From positions 1,364,001 to 1,428,000 of the forward strand of contig OX596000.1 in assembly GCA_951394045.1 (NCBI GenBank): a DNA stretch of 64,000 bases, given 5' to 3'. Made by a program: the position numbers and the translations under genes. The DNA comes from Nitzschia sp. DOCU1 (taxonomy: Eukaryota; Bacillariophyta; Bacillariophyceae; Bacillariales; Bacillariaceae). Each line of letters begins with the position of its first letter. Position 1 is the first letter of the stretch. The notes under the pieces are model-generated. The model was not told the origin of the DNA and made no database searches. It saw nothing but the letters and a program-made list of their open reading frames with translations. Of this stretch, positions 60,394 through 64,000 are shown in pieces.

Positions 60394-60485
60394 GCCTCGC
60401 GGCCTCCCGCGCACGCAAGGAACGGACTCTCAACCTGTAAGAATAGAAGTAAGTATATTCATGATTGTATATATACATTTGGGTC
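60325..60485. repeat. Long inverted repeat at the end of the telomere-like unit
   Basis: The arms 60325-60393 and 60416-60485 are ~69 nt each, about 85-90% complementary by eye, with a ~22-nt GC-rich loop. The right arm is a partial third copy of the 217-bp unit in inverted orientation. Confidence 0.82.
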
Positions 60486-60603
60486 ACATGACCTCCAACA
60501 GGGCGCATACAGTACAAAGCCCGGCAGGGCGCCAGCTGATACACCTATTCGCATAGGAGAATCCTAATAAGTATGGTGAAAAGTACCCTAATACCCCGTT
60601 TTG

Positions 60604-60672
60604 GCGCAGAGGTGAGGCCTTTCATTTCCAATAACACGACCGATTTTTGGAAATGAGGCCTCACCTCTGCGC
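60604..60672. repeat. Hairpin-forming inverted repeat
   Basis: The arms GCGCAGAGGTGAGGCC-TT-TCATTTCCAA (60604-60631) and their complement (60647-60672) match perfectly apart from a 2-nt bulge, around a ~15-nt loop. Confidence 0.85.
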
Positions 60673-61039
60673 GGAAGAGCTTATGGTGGTATTAATACGC
60701 GCTTACAGAATTTCGAGAAGCCGAACGAATGGTTTCCAAGGTATCGTCTCACCTTTTTTCTGATCAACGCGAAGTGCGGAGAAACTGCTCTGCACGCCTC
60801 TCATGCAAATACCTCGCCCGGAGGAGATAATAATAGACGGAGGCGATCCTCTACTCTAGTATGGCGCAACTAGAATTATTAGTGGTGAGAACCCGCAAAA
60901 GAAGCAAAGCGTCTCTACGAATAACAACGGTAGTAGTTTAAAAGTCATGGATCGACGTCTACAGCAGTAGCAACGAGAAGGCCGGGAAACCGACAGCTGC
61001 CTGTGTCACCTTGTTGGAGAACAACAAGAATAAAGCCTA

Positions 61040-61240
61040 GAGAGAACCGCATGCAGTATTGATCCGAGTTTGTTGTAGCGCTATGCGTGAGTCCATGTCT
61101 GGAAAGCACTACTAGACGTCGAGGGAGGAACGAGAGTGAACCGCATGCAGTATTGATCCGAGTTTGTAAGCGTAGGTGTAGCGCTATGCGTGAGTCCATG
61201 TCTGGAAAGCACTACTACTAGACGTCGAGGGAGGAACGAG
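61040..61240. repeat. Tandem duplicate of ~94/107 bp
   Basis: Copy 1 is 61040-61133, copy 2 is 61134-61240. Both run from GAG(A/T)GAACCGCATGCAGTAT to GAGGGAGGAACGAG. Copy 2 carries an extra ~10 bp (AAGCGTAGG region) and one extra CTA triplet. No coding role is apparent. Confidence 0.85.
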
Positions 61241-61399
61241 GACTAACCTCCTTTCAAAGTAGTACTAGCTAATCTAGGATGTTTTCAGCATGATGATATA
61301 GAAATGATTGAAAATTCTAAAAAAATGATTAAAATCGTGCGAGCACATGTCAGAGCTGTATAGCTCTAGATAGCATAGCTAGCTAGCTGGATGAATGTT

Positions 61400-62494
61400 C
61401 TAATCCGAGTCATTGCTGTTGGTGTTGCTCTCCAATAGCCATTGTGTCAAGGATCGGACACTTTGTTGTCCGGTAGGAGTCAAATACATTTGACTAGCCC
61501 GCTCCAACAGCTCGAGTAATTCGATGCGTTGTTCTGCCGACAATCGTTGTTTGCCATTGCCATGTTGTTGTTGTAGCAATCTCCAAAGAGCTTGACTTGC
61601 CGCACTCTGTACATGAATCGAAGACGCATGTCGTTCCATGGCTGTTTGCAAGAGTTCAATGCCTGTATTGTCTTCCTTGAGATATTGTGCATGTGGCATG
61701 CATTGCAAGGCGGCACAACATGATTCTTGAATACTGGCATTGTCTCCAAAGTGTTTCATGACATGACAGAGAATACGGGCACCACCGTACTTGGAAATGA
61801 CTACTTGATAGTAGGAGTCTTTGGCGAGTTGTGCCATGAGAGCACATTGCATTTCGACTTGTTGCTCTTCTTCCACGTCATGAGTGTTGTTGACTCCGGC
61901 AAGTTGTGTCAAAATCGCTTTGCATTCCTTGGAACTCGACCGTTGTGCAATATTGACAGACGCCATGACTTCATTCCTGAAAGAAGAGTTGCTCATCATG
62001 CTCATGTTGCTGCTGGTTTGCCAGTTGCTGGTCGACGAGAGAGATACTGCTAGAGATCCAAAGCTCGAGTAGCTTATCGAGGTGGAAGTCAAAGATACAT
62101 CGCTGTCTCCCTTTTGTGGTGGACAATGAATGTGTCGAGGTCGACCCATGGTGGGGCGACAGCTAAACGGAGGCGAGTGCGGCACTGCACCAACGCCTTG
62201 CAAGTAACTTCCTCGTTTGCCACGTTTTAGGCTGCCCAGCAACGACGACTTTCCTTTCGAGTCTTCATCGGACATGGTGGAATCACACGAATCGCGGCGT
62301 CGACACGGCATGGCAAGTCCTCCTGCTTTGGACGAGCAACCATTGAGTTTTGTCGTATAATCCGATTTGGCGAGCTTTGCTCCAGAAAGACTATCGGTAC
62401 TACTATCAATCGTCACGGGAGATAGTTGTTCCGATGATGGGTGCAAGGGAGCGACTGCTACAGGGATGTTATTGTGTTGCGTTTGAGATATCAT
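61400..62494 (-). CDS. Armadillo-like helical-repeat protein
   Basis: 364 residues from the ATG at 62494 (MISQTQHNN); the frame is open to 62674, but the upstream part reads like untranslated sequence. The first ~190 residues are Ser-rich and basic (GRPRHIHCPP, SSSTSNWQTSSNMSMMSNSS) and probably disordered. The last ~170 residues are helical with armadillo-like spacing: EMQCALMAQLAKDSYYQVVISKYGG is the first block (partly shown), then ASIQESCCAALQCM, GIELLQTAMERH and VQSAASQALWRLLQQ. The LxxM and AxxxLxxL patterns fit ARM/HEAT helices. Many diatom proteins have this layout of a disordered N-terminus plus a few ARM repeats. The binding partner is unknown. Confidence 0.7.
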   Translation of the reverse strand: MISQTQHNNIPVAVAPLHPSSEQLSPVTIDSSTDSLSGAKLAKSDYTTKLNGCSSKAGGLAMPCRRRDSCDSTMSDEDSKGKSSLLGSLKRGKRGSYLQGVGAVPHSPPFSCRPTMGRPRHIHCPPQKGDSDVSLTSTSISYSSFGSLAVSLSSTSNWQTSSNMSMMSNSSFRNEVMASVNIAQRSSSKECKAILTQLAGVNNTHDVEEEQQVEMQCALMAQLAKDSYYQVVISKYGGARILCHVMKHFGDNASIQESCCAALQCMPHAQYLKEDNTGIELLQTAMERHASSIHVQSAASQALWRLLQQQHGNGKQRLSAEQRIELLELLERASQMYLTPTGQQSVRSLTQWLLESNTNSNDSD

Positions 62495-64000
62495 GGTTAC
62501 TTTGATTGTTTGATGTTGTTTCAAGTGTGATTTTTGTGTGATTTGGTGGAGAGTTTCCAAACTGGCCACATCACATGTGATGATGCGACAATCGGCGTTC
62601 CTCTGGAAGATGGATTTGGGGCATAACGGTGAAAGACTCGAGGTTCCGAAAATTTTCTTCCTGGCGAATTCCAATCGTAGTTTTTTGGGAGACGGACGTG
62701 ATCGCCCCGTAGTAATAGCGCCATGCTTACACGGAGAAATCGCATTTTGGACACGGCGCTTTCAGATACCCATCTACGGTAGCTTGGTAATGGAATTCCA
62801 TCGGAAAAACTTATTTAACAAAGAGAGTTTGACTGGACAAAAGCCCTGAAGGAACCACACACGATTCGGAATGAACTGTTGTTCGCTACATTCTTCGCCT
62901 ACCTTGGCGTAGTTAAATAACGTCCCCCAGTCTACAAAAACCCTCCAGAGTTTGGTAATTGTCCCCATGTTCATACCAGCCGAAACTCATCAGGGATTCC
63001 GACGTTACTAATTGCCCGATGATCAAAGCCCCATTCTCTTTTCAATAGCCCCCAAGACTGGCCTAAGAAATCACGATGAGAACGTTAATTACATATCATG
63101 GACTGTGTTCCTACTCATTACTTTCCAGCATAGGGTTGGAGTACATATTTTTCCGTTTTTCCGTTTTTCTGCCGAGGGGGGCTTGGGGTTTTGATGAAGG
63201 CTTATGTCCGGCCACGTAGGTAGCTAAGATTTTATGATGAAAAAAGGAGGAAAAAGAAGGAAAAGAATTCGAAACCAAATGACTGCCTTTAAACGAGCAT
63301 AATCACTACCAAACAATTTACTTTAACGACCTATTTTGCAAGGCAAAAAAATGGCGTGCCAGCTTGCGCGCATTCATGCCATTTTGGCCTGCCGCCGTAC
63401 AGTATGAGTGCGGATCTTTCGGCCACAAAAACACAATGACGGCGTCAACGATTGTGAGTGCTGTAGTAAGTATTTCTTACCCCCGTTTATTGCAATCGAT
63501 CAACAACTTATCGAAGCCTATTCGAGCCGCTTCTCTGGTTATTACAGCTCGTTTTGGCGGAGAATGGTTCTAATTTCACGAGGCAAGGATTTGATGAAAA
63601 TTCCTCGTCGACCGACGAGGTTGTTGACACGGCTATTGCTTGTTAGAGGACGATTCAGAAGGAACAAACCAGGTAAGTTGTCGTTCGTGTTACTATAGAG
63701 ACGTCTATTGTTTTGGATCTTTTGTAAAGCGCTCATTCGTGACGCTAACGCCGCGTTTATTTTTATTGCATCTTTGTCTTCTGGCTCCTATTATCATCTT
63801 CGGATGCCATCACGACGCTGCCTTTGGTTTGCCGATCGATTTCAAAGACACTGGAGACGATGGAAAGGTTGTGGGACTCTACAATCAACCATCTTGGTGG
63901 TACCATCGTTGGCTCTTAGCGGGATGTTCTTGAATGCCTGCGACTGTGTTGTTAGACGATGGTCAATTTTCGAAAAAGAATGTTCTACAATCATTCCGGC
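62495..64000. other. Right-edge region, no firmly supported gene
   Basis: The left part is the promoter side of the armadillo-like gene. The right part has two GTAAGT donor-like sites (63466 and 63673) and an ORF end (63640-63933, ...FGLPIDFKDTGDDG, SWWYHRWLLAGCS) that reads like a real protein C-terminus. A small spliced plus-strand gene is possible, but I could not build a consistent exon chain: the nearest acceptor to the second donor would leave only ~26 nt. Confidence 0.35.

Larger units (their letters stand above)
58186..61399. other. Gene-poor, repeat-rich region
   Basis: 3.2 kb without a supported gene. It contains arrays of 17-bp palindromes, a dispersed ~82-bp duplicate, a 217-bp tandem repeat with degenerate telomere-like sequence, three hairpin-forming inverted repeats and a ~100-bp tandem duplicate, each listed separately. 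Confidence 0.6.

Noticed and set aside
63408..63698. A 96-codon plus ORF ending in a basic stretch (GRFRRNKP) before GTAAGT
   Set aside because: It looks like an exon with a donor site, but no acceptor at a reasonable distance continues a good frame inside the window, so I only note it as a possible gene part.
1..64000. tRNA and rRNA genes
   Set aside because: I looked for GGTTCGAATC-type T-loops with a pairable acceptor stem and for conserved rRNA blocks and found none. The GATTCGAATC near 51590 is a palindrome with no tRNA around it.

Overview
This is a nuclear segment of a eukaryote, and the gene content points to a pennate diatom; Seminavis or a close relative is my guess, and species cannot be proved from the window. 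The evidence is a plastid pre-sequence with a heterokont-type cleavage site (AFA, with Phe at +1), short GT-AG introns in otherwise nearly intron-free genes, a copia-like LTR element of the diatom/stramenopile pol type, a protein carrying the diatom-expanded LGDNP motif, CHRD-domain secreted proteins, and one short degenerate TTAGGG-type tract. Genes lie 0.1-3 kb apart on both strands. I saw no operons, CRISPR arrays, rRNA genes or tRNA genes.

Layout. 0-6 kb: the 5' end of an LGDNP-motif gene (-), a large probable organelle membrane protein (+), and a plastid-targeted methyltransferase-riboflavin kinase fusion (-). 6-29 kb: a tandemly duplicated cluster of type II membrane leucine-rich-repeat (LRR) genes, all on the minus strand. 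It holds three open genes, one LRR pseudogene with three kinds of lesion, three truncated N-terminal remnants and a broken copy of the riboflavin-kinase 5' end. The order (RFK, LRR, N-terminal remnant, LRR) occurs twice, so the region looks like one large tandem segmental duplication. The second block was later split by a copia element (20482-27094) with LTRs that differ at one of 198 positions.

29-41 kb: three large plus-strand genes: an LRAT-like protein with Ser at the catalytic Cys position, an AAA/STAND-type ATPase with a helical C-terminal half, and a 1397-residue coiled-coil protein with a duplicated C-terminal domain. 41-48.5 kb: three minus-strand secreted CHRD-type genes plus at least one decayed copy. 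49-58 kb: a three-exon four-TM protein, a nuclear-looking protein with four repeats, a two-exon TPR protein and a frameshifted glycosyltransferase. 58-61.4 kb: a gene-poor, repeat-rich stretch with arrays of 17-bp palindromes, degenerate telomere-like repeats and several hairpins. 61.4-64 kb: an armadillo-like protein and an unresolved region at the right edge.

The best candidate for something new is the LRR cluster. It encodes membrane proteins whose ectodomain is built of 24-residue repeats with a Trp-rich (SWSxW) signature, and it shows repeat gain and loss, gene birth and gene decay side by side. The second is a 66-nt intron-like insert with a perfect TACTAAC box inside the reverse transcriptase of the young copia element. 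No searches were run; homology statements rest on motif recognition and on comparisons inside the window.
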